Part shown: piece by piece, positions 41,306-51,875 of the stretch
Layout: each line of letters starts with the position of its first letter
Numbering within the stretch: the first letter of the stretch is position 1
Assembly (NCBI RefSeq): GCF_947495025.1
Contig: NZ_CANLXG010000001.1
Span: 434,001 to 498,000 of the forward strand
DNA: 64,000 nt
Reading direction: 5' to 3'
Source: an uncultured Roseobacter sp.
GTDB taxonomy: Bacteria > Pseudomonadota > Alphaproteobacteria > Rhodobacterales > Rhodobacteraceae
The notes under the pieces: generated by a model
The model's input: the letters and a program-made list of their open reading frames with translations, nothing else
Database searches by the model: none
Told to the model about the DNA's origin: nothing
Position numbers and translations under genes: made by a program

Positions 41306-42269
41306 GCCTGTGGTCCTTCTGCTGCTTTGCGGTCTGGCGCTTTTTGCCGTCGTGCAGTGGCGTGCCGGTGCCAACGAAAAGGCAGCCGAGGCCGCCTATC
41401 CACCGTCGGGGCAGTTTGTCGACATCGACGGAACCCGGATTCATATGCATGTATCCGGCGCGGGACCCGATGTTGTACTGATCCATGGTGCAAGCGGCAG
41501 CCTGCGCGATGCGACATTCCGTCTGGCCGGTCTGCTCGAAAAGGATTTCCGGGTGATCGCCATGGACCGACCGGGCATGGGCTGGTCTGACCGTCCGCCG
41601 GGGTATGGCGGCATCTGGAACGTAGCCCCTGAACCGCCTGCCCTGCAGGCGCAGCTGCTGCAGAAGGCCGCGGATACCGCCGGGGTCACGAACCCTGTGG
41701 TTGTCGGCCATTCCTATGGTGGCGCTGTGGCCCTGGCCTGGGCGCTGGAGCGGCCCGAAGACACCGCCGCTCTTGTACTGCTGGCCGCGGCATCAAATCC
41801 CTGGGAAGGTGACCTTGGCGCATTGTACCGGATCAATTCCTCACGGATCGGAAGCGCCTTTGTGATCCCGCTGATTACGGCGTTTGCACCCCGCAGCACT
41901 GTCGAAGACACCGTCTCGTCAATCTTTGAGCCCCAGGAGGTACCCGACGGCTACCTGGAACATTTCGGCCCGCAGATGACGCTGCGCCGAGGCACCATGC
42001 GCGCAAATGCTCAGCAGGTGAACGGCCTGCGCCCCTTTATCGTTGAAATGTCCCGGCAGTATAACACGCTGAAAATGCCGGTAGAAATCGTGCATGGCAC
42101 CGAAGACACCATTGTTCCGCTGCACGTTCACTCCGAACCACTGGACAGCCAGATCGACAGTGCCGTCCTGACCAGGCTCGAAGGTGTGGGCCATATGCCA
42201 CAACATGTCCGCACTGAAGAGGTTCTGGCGGCCATCGGCCGCGCGGCGGCGCGTGCGGGTTTGCGTTAA
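41289..42269 (+). CDS. Alpha/beta hydrolase
   Basis: [61 protein letters not shown]. Confidence 0.9.
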   Translation: MRSGRRPVVLLLLCGLALFAVVQWRAGANEKAAEAAYPPSGQFVDIDGTRIHMHVSGAGPDVVLIHGASGSLRDATFRLAGLLEKDFRVIAMDRPGMGWSDRPPGYGGIWNVAPEPPALQAQLLQKAADTAGVTNPVVVGHSYGGAVALAWALERPEDTAALVLLAAASNPWEGDLGALYRINSSRIGSAFVIPLITAFAPRSTVEDTVSSIFEPQEVPDGYLEHFGPQMTLRRGTMRANAQQVNGLRPFIVEMSRQYNTLKMPVEIVHGTEDTIVPLHVHSEPLDSQIDSAVLTRLEGVGHMPQHVRTEEVLAAIGRAAARAGLR

Positions 42270-42317
42270 TCCGATTAACATCCCATATATAAAGCGCAAT
42301 ACTTCAGCGGAGGCCCC

Positions 42318-43187
42318 ATGGACCTGCCCTTTGACGGCGCCATCAGCGCTTTTTTCGAAAATGAAGCGCCGGATCAGGTGCGCAACGCAATCCGCCGGCA
42401 GGAGTCCGGCCCGATTCTGGATATTTCCTATCCCCATTCCGAGCGGCTGGCGCGCAAACCCTATGAGAAAGATCTCGCAGCGCTTCAGATCGAACTGGTC
42501 AAACTGCAGGCCTGGGTCAAAGAGACCGGCGCGCGGATTGCCATCGTTTTTGAGGGCCGCGACGGGGCGGGCAAAGGCGGCACAATCAGCCGCTTCCGCA
42601 CCAACCTCAACCCGCGTGGTGCCCGCGTGGTCGCGCTGTCCAAACCGACGGAAACGGAACGCACACAGTGGTATTTTCAGCGCTATATCAATCACCTGCC
42701 CGCAGCCGGAGAGATCGTTTTCTTTGATCGCAGCTGGTACAACCGGGGGGTGATTGAACCTGTCTTCGGGTTCTGCACCGACGAACAGCGCGAGCATTTC
42801 TTTGCTCAGGTCAGGCCCTTTGAGGACATGCTGGCAGACGATGGTATCCACCTTGTGAAGTTCTGGCTGAACGTCGGGCGCGCCGAGCAGCTGCGCCGTA
42901 TGCTGGCCCGCGAAAGCGACCCGCTGAAACAATGGAAACTCAGCGGCATCGACGTCAAGGGACTGGGCAAATGGGATGCGTATACACATGCGATCTCTGA
43001 CACGCTGAAACGCAGCCACAGCGCCGACGCACCCTGGACAGTGGTGCGGTCCGATGACAAGCGTCGCGCCAGGCTGAATGCCATCCGTGCAGTGCTGCAC
43101 GGTCTGGATTACGACCGCAAGGACACCGGTGCTCTGGGTGCCATTGATACAAAAATCTGCGGCGGTCCGGACATCTGGAATGCCTAA
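42318..43187 (+). CDS. ppk2: Polyphosphate kinase 2
   Basis: [80 protein letters not shown]. Confidence 0.95.
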   Translation: MDLPFDGAISAFFENEAPDQVRNAIRRQESGPILDISYPHSERLARKPYEKDLAALQIELVKLQAWVKETGARIAIVFEGRDGAGKGGTISRFRTNLNPRGARVVALSKPTETERTQWYFQRYINHLPAAGEIVFFDRSWYNRGVIEPVFGFCTDEQREHFFAQVRPFEDMLADDGIHLVKFWLNVGRAEQLRRMLARESDPLKQWKLSGIDVKGLGKWDAYTHAISDTLKRSHSADAPWTVVRSDDKRRARLNAIRAVLHGLDYDRKDTGALGAIDTKICGGPDIWNA

Positions 43188-43797
43188 ACGCGGCTATCAC
43201 CACGGCAACCTGCGGCAGGCGCTGGTAGATGCAGCCCTTGAGCTGATTGAGCTGCGCGGGCCGACCGGTTTTACGCTGTCCGAGGCCGCGAAACAGGCTG
43301 GTGTCACGCCCGCGGCGGTCTATCGCCACTTTGAAGGCCGCGAGGATCTCATCGCCGAAGCCGCGCGCCAGGGCTATGAGATTTTCGCGGATCTGATGGA
43401 ATACGCCTATGAAAAAGGCCAGCCTTCAGCGCTCGCCGCTTTTTCGGCAACGGGGCGCGCCTATCTTGCCTTTGCGCGTAAATACCCGGGCCATTACATC
43501 GCTATGTTTGAAAGCGGGATCAGTGTGAACCGCACGCCTGAACTGGCCGCTGTGTCTGCGCGCGCAAACGCCGTACTGGAACGGGCTGCGACCGATCTGA
43601 GTGAACACATTCCGGAAGAAAAACGTCCCCCTGCTTCGATGTTTTCAGCGCATATCTGGGCCATGAGCCACGGCGTCGTGGAGCTTTTTGCACGGAACTC
43701 GCCCGGGCGCGCATCACCTTTCCCACCGGAGGACCTGCTGGAGACCGGTATCGGGATATACCTGCGTGGTCTGGGCCTGATCACGCCGGACACCTGA
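43180..43797 (+). CDS. TetR/AcrR-family transcriptional regulator
   Basis: [60 protein letters not shown]; start overlaps the ppk2 end. Confidence 0.9.
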   Translation: MPKRGYHHGNLRQALVDAALELIELRGPTGFTLSEAAKQAGVTPAAVYRHFEGREDLIAEAARQGYEIFADLMEYAYEKGQPSALAAFSATGRAYLAFARKYPGHYIAMFESGISVNRTPELAAVSARANAVLERAATDLSEHIPEEKRPPASMFSAHIWAMSHGVVELFARNSPGRASPFPPEDLLETGIGIYLRGLGLITPDT

Positions 43798-43803
43798 AGT
43801 CCC

Positions 43804-45057
43804 TCAGAGACGCAGTTTACGCACGCCGTAGATCAACAGAAGTACAGCCCCGGCGGACGCAAACATAAAGGGCAGACGCAGGGCCAGCTCACGTCCCAGC
43901 GAGGGTTCGGCAAGGGTCACGATCCATCCCCCCAGCAAGGCACCGACCGGCATCATGCCCCAGCCGAAGAAGCGATAGAGTGCGTTGACCCGCCCGAGCA
44001 GCGCATCCGGTATGCGCCGCTGGCGGTATGAGACAGTTACGATATTCCACATCAGGGCCGAGAACACCTCGATGAAGAGCGCACCGGCGGCCACAAGGGG
44101 GCTGGCCGTCAGAGAGAGAATGACGAAGGGCAGACAGATCAGAACCAGTGCAATGATCACAGCCCTCTGACCGCCGATCCGCGCAATGATCCGCGGCCCG
44201 AGGACACCCCCAAGAACGCCTCCGGCGGCGCCAAACGCCATCATTATGCCGTGCTGCGCCGCGCTCAGACCCAGCACTTCCTGCGAAAACAGGATCAGAA
44301 TGGTCATGGCCATGACCGAGATACCGTTGATGAAACCAAGCATGATCGCCAGTCGGAAAATGGTCGTACTGCCCCGCATCCACTGCCAGCCCTCGACCAT
44401 TTCCGGCCAGATTTTCCGGCGCGGCGGATCAGGCCGCTGTGGAATGGCAATGCACCATACGAGGAGTGCCGCGACACCGAATGTCACCGCATCCAGAGCA
44501 AAGGGCGCGGGCACGGCCAGCGCGATCAGCAGACCTGCGAGCGGCGGCCCCACAAACGAGCCCATTACCTGCTCTACACTCCACAACTGCCCATTGGCTG
44601 TCTCAAGTTCTGACTTCGCCACGACCGAGGGCAATACCGTTTGCGCGGCGTTGTCCCGGACAACTTCTGCCGTTCCCAGCAGCATACCCAGCGCCGACAG
44701 TGCCAGGATATAAACCAGCGGATCACCATCCGGCGGGAAGGCGGGCACCGAAAAGATGAGCGAGATCACGCCACAGGTCAGCACCAGCCGGAACAGATCC
44801 GCCCGGACCATCAGTAAGCGGCGGTCATACCGGTCCACCAACACGCCGACGGGCACCGAAAACAAAAGCCATGGAAGGGTCGTGGCAAAGGCCACCAGGG
44901 CGACCAGCGCCGGATCGCGGGTGATCAGGGTAGCCAGCCAGGGAAAGGCCAGCGCAGACACGCCGTCGCCAAGGTTGGAGACAGCCGTCGCAGAGAACAG
45001 AAGGCGGAACGACCGGTTTTTTGCAAGCAGTGCCATGGCGCCAGAAGAGACCCGCAC
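43804..45057 (-). CDS. MFS transporter
   Basis: About 12 TMs; LFSVPVGVLVDRYDRRLLMVRADL. Start may be the internal MALLAKNRSF (45036). Confidence 0.9.
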   Translation of the reverse strand: MRVSSGAMALLAKNRSFRLLFSATAVSNLGDGVSALAFPWLATLITRDPALVALVAFATTLPWLLFSVPVGVLVDRYDRRLLMVRADLFRLVLTCGVISLIFSVPAFPPDGDPLVYILALSALGMLLGTAEVVRDNAAQTVLPSVVAKSELETANGQLWSVEQVMGSFVGPPLAGLLIALAVPAPFALDAVTFGVAALLVWCIAIPQRPDPPRRKIWPEMVEGWQWMRGSTTIFRLAIMLGFINGISVMAMTILILFSQEVLGLSAAQHGIMMAFGAAGGVLGGVLGPRIIARIGGQRAVIIALVLICLPFVILSLTASPLVAAGALFIEVFSALMWNIVTVSYRQRRIPDALLGRVNALYRFFGWGMMPVGALLGGWIVTLAEPSLGRELALRLPFMFASAGAVLLLIYGVRKLRL

Positions 45058-45100
45058 GATGCCCGTGTCAAACGCTTAGCAATACGAAGAAAGCCGGCAG

Positions 45101-46156
45101 TCAGAAGCTGCGCGCAAGCGAGAGATTGCCCTCAACGTTGATCAGCTCCATCGAACCCAGGCCTTTGATGTCATAGGCGCCAATCTCTTCAACCTGGAAA
45201 CCGTCGATCAGGTCGTATTTCATCTCGACAGGTGCCACGATTTTCATCGGGTGCGCAAAGACCTCCAGCCTTGCGGCCATATTCACCGCGGGGCCGAAAA
45301 CGTCATAGACGTATTTCTGAACACCGACCACGGAGCCCACGGCTGCTCCACTGCCGATGCCGATCCGTGCCTCCCACTTGAACCGGTGGCTCTGATTGCG
45401 GCGTTCCAGAAAGCGCAGAAACCGTACGGCACAGTTGGCAACGGCCGAGGCATGATCCGGTGTCTCGTCGGGCATTCCCGCAACCGCCATATAAGCGTCG
45501 CCGATGGTCTTGATTCTCTCGACACCGAACTGCTCGCTGATACGGTCAAAAGCGGTAAAAATATCGTTCAGCTCTCCCAGCGTGACAGTGGGATCGTTCT
45601 GCTCAGTAAAATCAGTGAAACCCACGAAATCGAGCATCAGAACCGAGACGTTCCGGTACAGCTGCGGCGTCACCACACCAAAGGTTTTGAATTCCTCGTA
45701 TACCTTTCGCGGCATGAGATTGAGGAGCAGCTTTTCCACCCGCTCCTTTTCGCGTTCCAGCTGGCGGGTATTCCGCTCGACCATTTTTGAATAGCTGTCG
45801 ATCATCTGCTCAAGCTCGCGCATGCGCGTGATGTTCTGGCATTCGGCGACAATCATTTTTTCGCCTTCAACCTCGGCAAGGTGCAGGCTGACAGAGATAA
45901 CAAGTGTCCGGCGACGCGGTTTAACCTCGACCTCGCCGGTAAAACGGCCCGTTTCGCGCAATGCTGTGCTCGCGGATTCGCGGATGGCCTCAATTGCTTC
46001 AGACAATGCGCCCGGTTTCCTGGGGTCGCCAAACCAGTCAGCAAAAGCGGCATTGTGGTAGTATACCGTCAGATCGGACCAGCGCAGAATGGCAATCCCG
46101 ACACCGATAGATTTCAGAAGCTGCTCATTGATCGTGGTCAGCGGGTTACCGGTCAT
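45101..46156 (-). CDS. PAS-domain class III adenylate/guanylate cyclase
   Basis: PAS-like N-term (ILRWSDLTVYYHNAAFADWFG); catalytic VSVLMLDFVGFTDFTE, IKTIGDAYMAVAG, YVYDVFGPAVNMAARLE. Confidence 0.92.
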   Translation of the reverse strand: MTGNPLTTINEQLLKSIGVGIAILRWSDLTVYYHNAAFADWFGDPRKPGALSEAIEAIRESASTALRETGRFTGEVEVKPRRRTLVISVSLHLAEVEGEKMIVAECQNITRMRELEQMIDSYSKMVERNTRQLEREKERVEKLLLNLMPRKVYEEFKTFGVVTPQLYRNVSVLMLDFVGFTDFTEQNDPTVTLGELNDIFTAFDRISEQFGVERIKTIGDAYMAVAGMPDETPDHASAVANCAVRFLRFLERRNQSHRFKWEARIGIGSGAAVGSVVGVQKYVYDVFGPAVNMAARLEVFAHPMKIVAPVEMKYDLIDGFQVEEIGAYDIKGLGSMELINVEGNLSLARSF

Positions 46157-46518
46157 TGCACACCCGGACGCAGAATAAAGCCCCGGCGGGCCTCGAATTC
46201 GCGGGTCACTTCACGGATATCGCGGTCGTCCATGCCATGTTCGCGCATTGCCTCGCTGAGCAGGCGGACAACTTCATCAAATTCTGCAACCGATATATCA
46301 ATGGCATGATGCACATGGGCCAGGCGGTCGTCGGTCATCGCCGAAGGGCCACCCATGAGAGCGGAGACGAACTTTGTCTGATGGTCCATCAGACGGGCCA
46401 TATCAATGTTGTCAAAGTGGTGACCAACGATATCGCTGTCCAGGATCATCTCGTAGAACGTCAGAACCACCCGGCTGACTGCGCCGAACCCACCGTATTT
46501 CTGGAAAGTGCTGGACAT
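46153..46518 (-). CDS. Group I-like truncated hemoglobin
   Basis: MSSTFQKYGGFGAVSRVVLTFYEMILDSDIVGHHFDNIDMARLMDHQTKFVSALMGGPSAMTDDRLAHVHHAIDIS; ATGA overlap with the cyclase. Confidence 0.88.
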   Translation of the reverse strand: MSSTFQKYGGFGAVSRVVLTFYEMILDSDIVGHHFDNIDMARLMDHQTKFVSALMGGPSAMTDDRLAHVHHAIDISVAEFDEVVRLLSEAMREHGMDDRDIREVTREFEARRGFILRPGVQ

Positions 46519-46605
46519 AATTCTGAACCCGGTTCCCGGTACCGTTGTACGGCGAAGACCCGAAGCGTGCAAGAACACCGCGCCATAGCATACCCCTGAA
46601 CCAGA

Positions 46606-46629
46606 AAGGCCGCTCACAGGAGCGGCCTT
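46606..46629 (-). terminator. Terminator hairpin after rplM-rpsI
   Basis: AAGGCCGCTC-acag-GAGCGGCCTT perfect 10-bp stem just downstream of rpsI. Confidence 0.7.
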
Positions 46630-46652
46630 CAGGTAACAGTCTATGGTCCGGC

Positions 46653-47144
46653 TTAACGCTTGGAGAACTGGAAGCTCTTACGCGCTTTGGCCTTACCGTA
46701 TTTCTTGCGCTCAACAACGCGGCTGTCGCGTGTGAGGAAACCTGCAGCCTTCAGGGCACCGCGCAGGGACGGGTCGTAGAGCTGCAGCGCTTTGGAAACG
46801 CCGTGCTTGACCGCACCGGCCTGACCGGACAGACCGCCGCCTTTGACCGTGGCAACCACGTCAAACTGGCCTTCGGTGCCGGAAACAGTGAAGGGCTGTG
46901 CCAGAATCATCTGCAGAACAGGCCGCGCGAAATATTCATTCTGCGGCTTGCCGTTTACAGTAACCTTGCCGGAACCTGGTTTAATCCAGACGCGTGCAAC
47001 AGCGTCCTTCCGTTTGCCTGTCGCATAGGACCGGCCAAGCGCGTCACGCACGGGCTCGCGGGTGATGACTTCGGCCTCAGGGGCTGCGGCCTCAACGCCG
47101 GCCACCTGGCCCAGCTCTTCGAGTGTGTTGATTTCTTCAGCCAT
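46653..47144 (-). CDS. rpsI: 30S ribosomal protein S9
   Basis: [33 protein letters not shown]...[23 protein letters not shown]. Confidence 0.98.
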   Translation of the reverse strand: MAEEINTLEELGQVAGVEAAAPEAEVITREPVRDALGRSYATGKRKDAVARVWIKPGSGKVTVNGKPQNEYFARPVLQMILAQPFTVSGTEGQFDVVATVKGGGLSGQAGAVKHGVSKALQLYDPSLRGALKAAGFLTRDSRVVERKKYGKAKARKSFQFSKR

Positions 47145-47146
47145 CT

Positions 47147-47608
47147 TTATGCGCTCCGGGTGTTTTTGCTGTTCATGGATTTCACATCCAGAACTTCGGG
47201 GCTCTGTGCCTCATGGGGGTGATCGCTGCCTGCATAGACGCGCAGGTTGGTCATGATCTGACGGCTCAGGCGGTTGCCTGGCAGCATCCGCTTGACCGCG
47301 AGGGTCACGACGCGCTCAGGATGCGCACCTTCGAGGATCTGTTCCTTGGTGCGGGATTTGATGCCGCCCGGGTGGCCGGTGTGCCAGTAATGGCTCTCGT
47401 GACGCTTGTTGCCGGTCAGCTGGATTTTCTCAGCGTTGATGACAATCACGTTGTCGCCCATATCCATGTGCGGTGTGAAGGACGGCTTGTGCTTGCCGCG
47501 CAGACGCTGTGCGACGATCGATGCAAGACGGCCCAGAACAACGCCCTCGGCGTCGATCAGGATCCATTTCTTGTCGATGTCTGCGGGTGTTGCAGAAAAG
47601 GTTTTCAT
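47147..47608 (-). CDS. rplM: 50S ribosomal protein L13
   Basis: [68 protein letters not shown]. Confidence 0.98.
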   Translation of the reverse strand: MKTFSATPADIDKKWILIDAEGVVLGRLASIVAQRLRGKHKPSFTPHMDMGDNVIVINAEKIQLTGNKRHESHYWHTGHPGGIKSRTKEQILEGAHPERVVTLAVKRMLPGNRLSRQIMTNLRVYAGSDHPHEAQSPEVLDVKSMNSKNTRSA

Positions 47609-47673
47609 GGACGGTTCCCCGTATAAGGTGAGAGGTGCCATCGTTACCTATGGCGCCGGAATTCGATTGGGGC

Positions 47674-47701
47674 GTTATAAACGAGCCAGTTATCGGGTCA
47701 A
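47674..47701 (-). promoter_or_regulatory. Sigma70-type promoter for rplM-rpsI
   Basis: Minus strand TTGACC-N16-TATAAC ending about 65 nt upstream of the rplM start. Confidence 0.65.
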
Positions 47702-47839
47702 GCGACTTTGACCCAATAAATTTCAATGAAAACATGGTCTTAAAATATAGGTATTATATTACCCCATATTTCCACTATCAGATTCCCTGCCCCGCGACCG
47801 CATCAGGTAGCGCGGCACGGACAGATGCACCCGGACGGA

Positions 47840-49255
47840 TCAGACGCCGATTTGTTCGGGCGGACTGTCCAGCAGCTGACGCAGACGCATGATCGCCGCC
47901 TCAAAGCTCTGCAGCGACACACCCGCATTGACCGCCAGCCGCACCGCATGGGGAGCGCGTGCATCGCGGCAGACAAACTCCTCGGCAGTACGGATCTGCA
48001 CGCCCTGCTGTTCTGCGGCCTGACAAAAGGCGCCGGCCCGCCATCCCAGTGGCAGCCGCAGCCACAGGAAGGGCACGTTTGCACGCCAGACCACATCATA
48101 CCCGCCGAGAATGTTCACGGCACTCTGAACATAGAGATTGAAGGCGTTGCGTGTCTCTTCGGCCAGGGCATCTATCTGCGGATGGCTCAGCAGCGATGCA
48201 CAGAGGTCTATCAGCGGGGTGGCAAGCCCGAAGCAGTTGTATTCGGCCACGCGGCGCAGCTCTGGTGTCCGCCCCGCCGGCGCGATGGCGAAACCGATCC
48301 GCAGCGCGGGTGTGAGTGTTTTCGCAAGTGATGAGACATACCATCCCCGCTCCGGTGCCAGCATCCGGTAGGTCGGCGCCCGGTCGACGCGCATGCGGTA
48401 ACAGTCATCCTCGACGATCTGCAGGTCATTGCGGCGGGCAACATCGGCCAGCGCGTCCCGTCGCGCCAGCGGGGTGAACACACCGGTCGGGTTATGAACT
48501 TCGGGTGATGTGCAGAAAATCTGCGCATCATGAGCGCGGGCGGCTTCGTCCAGCGCTTCGGGAATGACACCTTCGTCGTCCATGGCGACGGGCACCACAT
48601 CCGCCCGAAGCAGTTCTGCCGCCCGTCTGAAGCCGGGATAGGACAACTCCTCGATCAGAACCGTGGGCCTGCGGCCCTGCAGGATCGTCTGAAAGATCAG
48701 CGACAGGCCGTTCTGGCCACCATGTGACAGTACAATGTCCTTTTCGCTGAAAGCACCAAGAGGCGTCCCCGCGAGCCACCGGACAACGGCCTCGCGCGCG
48801 GGCTGTGCGCCCGAGCGGCTTGGGTAATGCATCATGCCGGATGGCGGCTCATCCGCGATCTGACCCAGCAGTCTGCGGATCAGCCTGTCCTGCCCCACAG
48901 CAGGCAGATGCGGTGAAAACATACTGACTTTGTAGACATCTCCGTCTTTCTCAGCACGGTGGGAAATAACATCGACTTCAATAGGTTGCTCGTCAACTGG
49001 TACTGGCTTTTCCGGCGCGACAAAGGTACCCCGCCCGACACCGGCCACCAGTGCACCACTCTCCGTCAGAATGGTATAGGCCCGCGCGACCGTGCCCGGC
49101 GTTATCCTGAGTGTCCAGGCCAGCTCACGTACAGGAGGCAGCTTGTCCCCCGGTTTCAGCAGCCCCTGCCCGATCCCGTCCCGGATCAGCGCAACGACCG
49201 CTTTGTACTTGGGGCCATCGAAGGATTTCAGCTCAGGCTGCCAAATTGTACCCAT
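47840..49255 (-). CDS. MocR-like GntR-family regulator with aminotransferase domain
   Basis: wHTH LLKPGDKLPPVRELAWTLRITPGTVARAYTILTESG fused to a type I PLP fold (SHGGQNGLSLIFQTIL, YVSSLAKTLTPALRIGFA). Confidence 0.92.
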   Translation of the reverse strand: MGTIWQPELKSFDGPKYKAVVALIRDGIGQGLLKPGDKLPPVRELAWTLRITPGTVARAYTILTESGALVAGVGRGTFVAPEKPVPVDEQPIEVDVISHRAEKDGDVYKVSMFSPHLPAVGQDRLIRRLLGQIADEPPSGMMHYPSRSGAQPAREAVVRWLAGTPLGAFSEKDIVLSHGGQNGLSLIFQTILQGRRPTVLIEELSYPGFRRAAELLRADVVPVAMDDEGVIPEALDEAARAHDAQIFCTSPEVHNPTGVFTPLARRDALADVARRNDLQIVEDDCYRMRVDRAPTYRMLAPERGWYVSSLAKTLTPALRIGFAIAPAGRTPELRRVAEYNCFGLATPLIDLCASLLSHPQIDALAEETRNAFNLYVQSAVNILGGYDVVWRANVPFLWLRLPLGWRAGAFCQAAEQQGVQIRTAEEFVCRDARAPHAVRLAVNAGVSLQSFEAAIMRLRQLLDSPPEQIGV

Positions 49256-49349
49256 TACAATATTTCCCTCGATTCTTTGTACCACTTTTTATATCAATAC
49301 ATCATAGCTGTTTCGCTATATTGTGTCAATACAATTAAAGGAGATTCCC

Positions 49350-49583
49350 ATGACACAGGACATGACGCTGTCGCCCCGTACTCTGGATTACCTGAACCAC
49401 ACACGTTCTGTGCCGGTTCTGTCGATCCTGGCGGTCGAGTTCGCCGTCTGCCTGTCAAAATGGGCCACACGGCGACGCACCAGAAAAGCGCTGAAACAAC
49501 TCAGCACCTGGCAGCTCGCAGACGTGGGACTGACACCAGCCGAAGCTGATACAGAGGCTTCCAAGGTGTTCTGGCGCGCATAA
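49350..49583 (+). CDS. DUF1127-domain small protein
   Basis: MTQDMTLSPRTLDYLNHTRSVPVLSILAVEFAVCLSKWATRRRTRKALKQLSTWQLADVGLTPAEADTEASKVFWRA; AAAGGAG RBS. Confidence 0.88.
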   Translation: MTQDMTLSPRTLDYLNHTRSVPVLSILAVEFAVCLSKWATRRRTRKALKQLSTWQLADVGLTPAEADTEASKVFWRA

Positions 49584-49615
49584 CCTCCCCGGTATGCACA
49601 CCAGACCTCTTCCCT

Positions 49616-49644
49616 GCGGCCGGGTTCGTCCTGGCCGCTTTTTT
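49616..49644 (+). terminator. Rho-independent terminator after DUF1127 gene
   Basis: GCGGCCGGG-ttcgt-CCTGGCCGC followed by TTTTTT. Confidence 0.88.
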
Positions 49645-49697
49645 GTACCCGGCCGTCACTGACACCGGACCGGTGCGATCGCTGCAGCGACGACGGC

Positions 49698-50129
49698 TCA
49701 GTCCCGGCGCACGGTTTTCGGCAGCGAATAGGTCAGCGACGCGCGTGCGACCGGCCTGTCACCGCCTTCTGAGAAAATCAGTACGTCCGTAACAGACAGA
49801 GACTGGCCCAGCTTCAGCAGGCGCGCCTCGGCCAGAAGATCGGCACCAGCCACAGGTTTGCGCATAAAATCGATGGAGCAGTTTGTGGTAACAGCCAGCG
49901 CTTCGCGCCCGATATGTGCCATTGTCACCATATAGGCGGCCACATCAGCGAGCCCGAACATTGCCGGCCCCGACACCGTGTTGCCCGGCCGCAGGTGCTT
50001 TTCACCTGTCAGCAGCCGGGCCACCAAAAGCTCATCATCCAGCCGGTCTATGGCAAACTCGCCCCTGACCTGCGGAAAAACCTCATCAATAAAGGCCATC
50101 ATTTCTTCTGCGTTGACTTTGATCGCCAT
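49698..50129 (-). CDS. PaaI-family hotdog thioesterase
   Basis: Start MAIKVNAEEMMAFIDEVFPQVRGEF; GNTVSGPAMFGLADVAAYMVTMAHIGREALAVTTNCSIDFMRKP. Confidence 0.88.
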   Translation of the reverse strand: MAIKVNAEEMMAFIDEVFPQVRGEFAIDRLDDELLVARLLTGEKHLRPGNTVSGPAMFGLADVAAYMVTMAHIGREALAVTTNCSIDFMRKPVAGADLLAEARLLKLGQSLSVTDVLIFSEGGDRPVARASLTYSLPKTVRRD

Positions 50130-50471
50130 GGCGCTCCCCTTCGTGTCTTGCGGGAAATTTGCAGGGATTTGACGCAGCGGCAAGCGACAGAGGCTGTGAC
50201 CCTGCGTCATTGTTTCCGGATCGGGCCGGGTCCGTTTCCTGTTTGGCCCCTTATAAATCTGGCACGAATGTGACACATATAAGGCGAAGGTGATGACACC
50301 TTCTGCCATTTTTGGGTCGCCGCCCCGCGGAAGGTCCCTCCAGGTCAGCCTCTCACTGACCGACATGCCCGCAGCGGCGACCCCAAAAACCGGCTCACAT
50401 CGTTCTCCTTATCTCACGGTCAGACCATCGCGCGTGTTGCGCACGCAGGCCGCCTGCCCTACATGGCGGGC

Positions 50472-51824
50472 ATGACACAGGAACTCCACATCATCGGCGG
50501 CGGTATGGCCGGATCAGAAGCGGCATGGCAGGCCGCCAACCTTGGCGTCAGCGTCGTTCTGCATGAAATGCGCCCCGGCGTCGGCACCTTTGCCCACCAG
50601 ACCGGCCTGCTGGGTGAGATGGTGTGCTCCAACTCGTTTCGCTCGGACGATCACGAACAGAACGCCGTTGGTCTGCTGCACTGGGAAATGCGCGAGGCCG
50701 GAGGTCTGATCATCGGAACGGCCGATAAACACCGTCTGCCTGCGGGCGGTGCGCTGGCCGTGGACCGCGATCCCTTTGCACAATCGGTAACGGACGCGCT
50801 GAAAGCGCACCCGAATATCCGCGTGGAATACGGCGAGATCACTGCCCTGCCCGAAGAGGGCAGCTGGATCATTGCAACCGGTCCGCTGACCTCATCCGCA
50901 CTGGGCGCGGCCATCGCGGCAGAAACCGGCGCGGAAGCCCTGGCCTTTTTCGACGCGATCGCGCCCATCGTCTACTTCGACAGTATTGATATGAGCCGCG
51001 CCTGGATGCAGTCGCGCTATGACAAGGGTGAAACCGAAGAAGAACGCACGGCCTATCTGAACTGTCCGATGAACAGGGATCAGTATGAGGCGTTTATCGA
51101 CGCACTGCTGGCGGCGGACAAAACCGAGTTCAAGGAAGGCGAAACAGCGGGCTATTTTGACGGCTGCCTGCCAATCGAAGTGATGGCCGAACGCGGGCGC
51201 GAGACCCTGCGGTTTGGCCCGATGAAGCCCGTCGGCCTGACAAACCCGCATGCGCCGGAGGAAAAACCCTGGGCCGTGGTGCAGTTGCGCCGCGACAACC
51301 AGCTGGGCACGCTCTACAACATTGTCGGCTTTCAGACCAAGATGAAGTACGGTGCGCAAACCGATGTATTTAAAATGATTCCCGGCCTTGAGAATGCGCG
51401 GTTCGCACGTCTGGGCGGCATCCACAGAAACACTTTTCTGAACTCTCCGACGCTGCTTGACGGTCAGATGCGTTTGCGGTCGCGCCCGAATATCCGTTTC
51501 GCCGGCCAGATCACCGGCGTCGAGGGTTACGTGGAATCCGCCGCCATGGGCATGCTGGCAGGACGGCTTGCTGCTGCCGAAATCCAGGGCCGTCACCTGG
51601 CGACGCCACCTGATACAACTGCCACCGGGGCGCTGATCACGCACATCTCAGGCGGAGCAGAGGCAAAGACCTTTCAGCCCATGAACGTGAATTTCGGCCT
51701 CTTTCCTCCTGTCGAGGGACTGAAGGGAGGTCGTCGCGGGCGCAAGGACCGGTACAGGGCTTATACCGACCGTGCAAAAACGGACTGGCACGGCTGGCTC
51801 GCGGGGGAACTGACGCCTGCATAA
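50472..51824 (+). CDS. trmFO: Methylenetetrahydrofolate-tRNA-(uracil-5-)-methyltransferase TrmFO
   Basis: [64 protein letters not shown]. Confidence 0.97.
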   Translation: MTQELHIIGGGMAGSEAAWQAANLGVSVVLHEMRPGVGTFAHQTGLLGEMVCSNSFRSDDHEQNAVGLLHWEMREAGGLIIGTADKHRLPAGGALAVDRDPFAQSVTDALKAHPNIRVEYGEITALPEEGSWIIATGPLTSSALGAAIAAETGAEALAFFDAIAPIVYFDSIDMSRAWMQSRYDKGETEEERTAYLNCPMNRDQYEAFIDALLAADKTEFKEGETAGYFDGCLPIEVMAERGRETLRFGPMKPVGLTNPHAPEEKPWAVVQLRRDNQLGTLYNIVGFQTKMKYGAQTDVFKMIPGLENARFARLGGIHRNTFLNSPTLLDGQMRLRSRPNIRFAGQITGVEGYVESAAMGMLAGRLAAAEIQGRHLATPPDTTATGALITHISGGAEAKTFQPMNVNFGLFPPVEGLKGGRRGRKDRYRAYTDRAKTDWHGWLAGELTPA

Positions 51825-51875
51825 GACACCCGTCGGGTGGACAGGCAATGGTTTGCCCCGTTATACTCAGCAGCC

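Noticed and set aside
42264-42278. TTAATCCGATTAA upstream of ppk2 as a CtrA site
   Set aside because: Half-sites are separated by 5 nt, not the 7 nt required by the CtrA consensus.
41919-43100. 393-aa minus-strand ORF
   Set aside because: Antisense to the alpha/beta hydrolase and ppk2, both with strong motifs.
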